From JBBQIY01 sp964618405 (GTDB lineage: Bacteria; Verrucomicrobiota; Kiritimatiellia; RFP12; UBA3636), in assembly GCA_964618405.1 (NCBI GenBank), contig CAZUAY010000086.1, positions 1 to 13,860 on the forward strand: a stretch of 13,860 bases of DNA. Direction: 5' to 3'. Under the pieces are notes generated by a model. It searched no databases, was not told the origin of the DNA, and saw nothing but the letters and a program-made list of their open reading frames with translations. How positions within the stretch are numbered: position 1 is the stretch's first letter; each line of letters starts with the position of its first letter. A program made the translations under genes and the position numbers. Positions 13,494 through 13,860 of the stretch are shown piece by piece.

Positions 13494-13860
13494 AGTCGCT
13501 AGTTGTTAGTGGTTAGTCGTTAGTATTACGGAATGCTCCTGCGAGAGAGCCGACAGGGTTCCGCCCAGATAGGCATCGGGGATTTGTGCTTAGAATTAGA
13601 GAGATCACCGCATAAGATAGGCTCGCGGCGACGAGAGAAACACGCCGAAAACCCAGACTGTTCTTCCTGATATGAATGCTGGAAGCATATCGCTCCCAGT
13701 GGCTCAATCTCTGTGTCTCCAACTCTCTGTGTTTAAAACCGCATCACGCTTATTGCGACAACTGGGTTGATAACACAGCAGAGCAGATCTCAGTCGTCAC
13801 TCTCGCAAAACACTTTCACCCCTCCCCAGTCACTGAGCGATTACCTTTGCACTCTCAATT
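13494..13860. other. Apparently non-coding right end
   Basis: No convincing gene on either strand. A 69-codon minus-strand frame (13722-13513) has no ribosome binding site, signal or recognisable motif. A short run of near-repeats of GTTAGT lies at about 13503-13523. The minus strand near 13715-13740 contains two copies of an ACACAGAG-type repeat. The stretch may be the border between the RHS array and neighbouring genes. Confidence 0.5.

Noticed and set aside
13513..13722. 69-codon minus-strand frame at the right end
   Set aside because: No start signal, no domain, no link to neighbours; may be remnant or chance.

Overview
The window looks like an accessory region from a Gram-negative bacterium of the PVC type (Lentisphaerota, Kiritimatiellota or Verrucomicrobiota). 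This is an inference from the style of the RHS core domains (a DP.GYPDGWN.LAY-type end), the many Sec signal peptides, the AT-rich simple repeats between genes and roughly balanced GC. No rRNA, tRNA or housekeeping gene is present to fix the taxonomy. Every convincing gene lies on the minus strand, so the window is described here from its right end to its left end.

Right end (13860-10858): about 500 bases with no convincing gene, holding an 18-bp perfect hairpin. Then comes a long secreted YD-repeat (RHS-type) protein of 830 aa, with a GTG start, a strong ribosome binding site and no RHS core or toxin-like end. A GxxExxY-family gene (10725-10321) follows, flanked by exact 12-bp direct repeats.

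Modular array (10187-1): three near-identical cassettes (10187-8732, 6422-4979, 557-left edge) each encode, or begin to encode, a short exported RHS protein. The two complete ones contain a signal peptide, a few YD repeats and an RHS core, identical in length to residue 298, then a variable 161-162 aa tip. After each complete RHS gene come a hairpin and a secreted protein of a shared unrecognised family (376 aa and 366 aa, clear paralogs). Next come esterase-family (alpha/beta hydrolase) sequences: an intact 299-aa enzyme and a 261-aa paralog in one module; only a 43-aa signal-peptide leader and an 84-aa N-terminal fragment in the other. Module-specific genes follow: a 229-aa membrane-anchored protein in one, and an O-antigen ligase-like membrane protein with an added C-terminal domain in the other. 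Then the next RHS cassette begins.

Several junctions are tightly packed, with ATGA stop/start overlaps at 7364, 1864 and 10114, and an in-frame fusion of an esterase fragment to the RHS leader at 6422. Much of the array may be translated as coupled units. The layout suggests a split RHS system: one long exported YD-repeat shell protein, plus a growing array of small exported core-tip proteins with interchangeable downstream partners. All parts carry Sec signals or membrane anchors, so action at the cell envelope or outside the cell is likely. No function is demonstrated by the sequence, and the tips do not resemble a toxin that I recognise.
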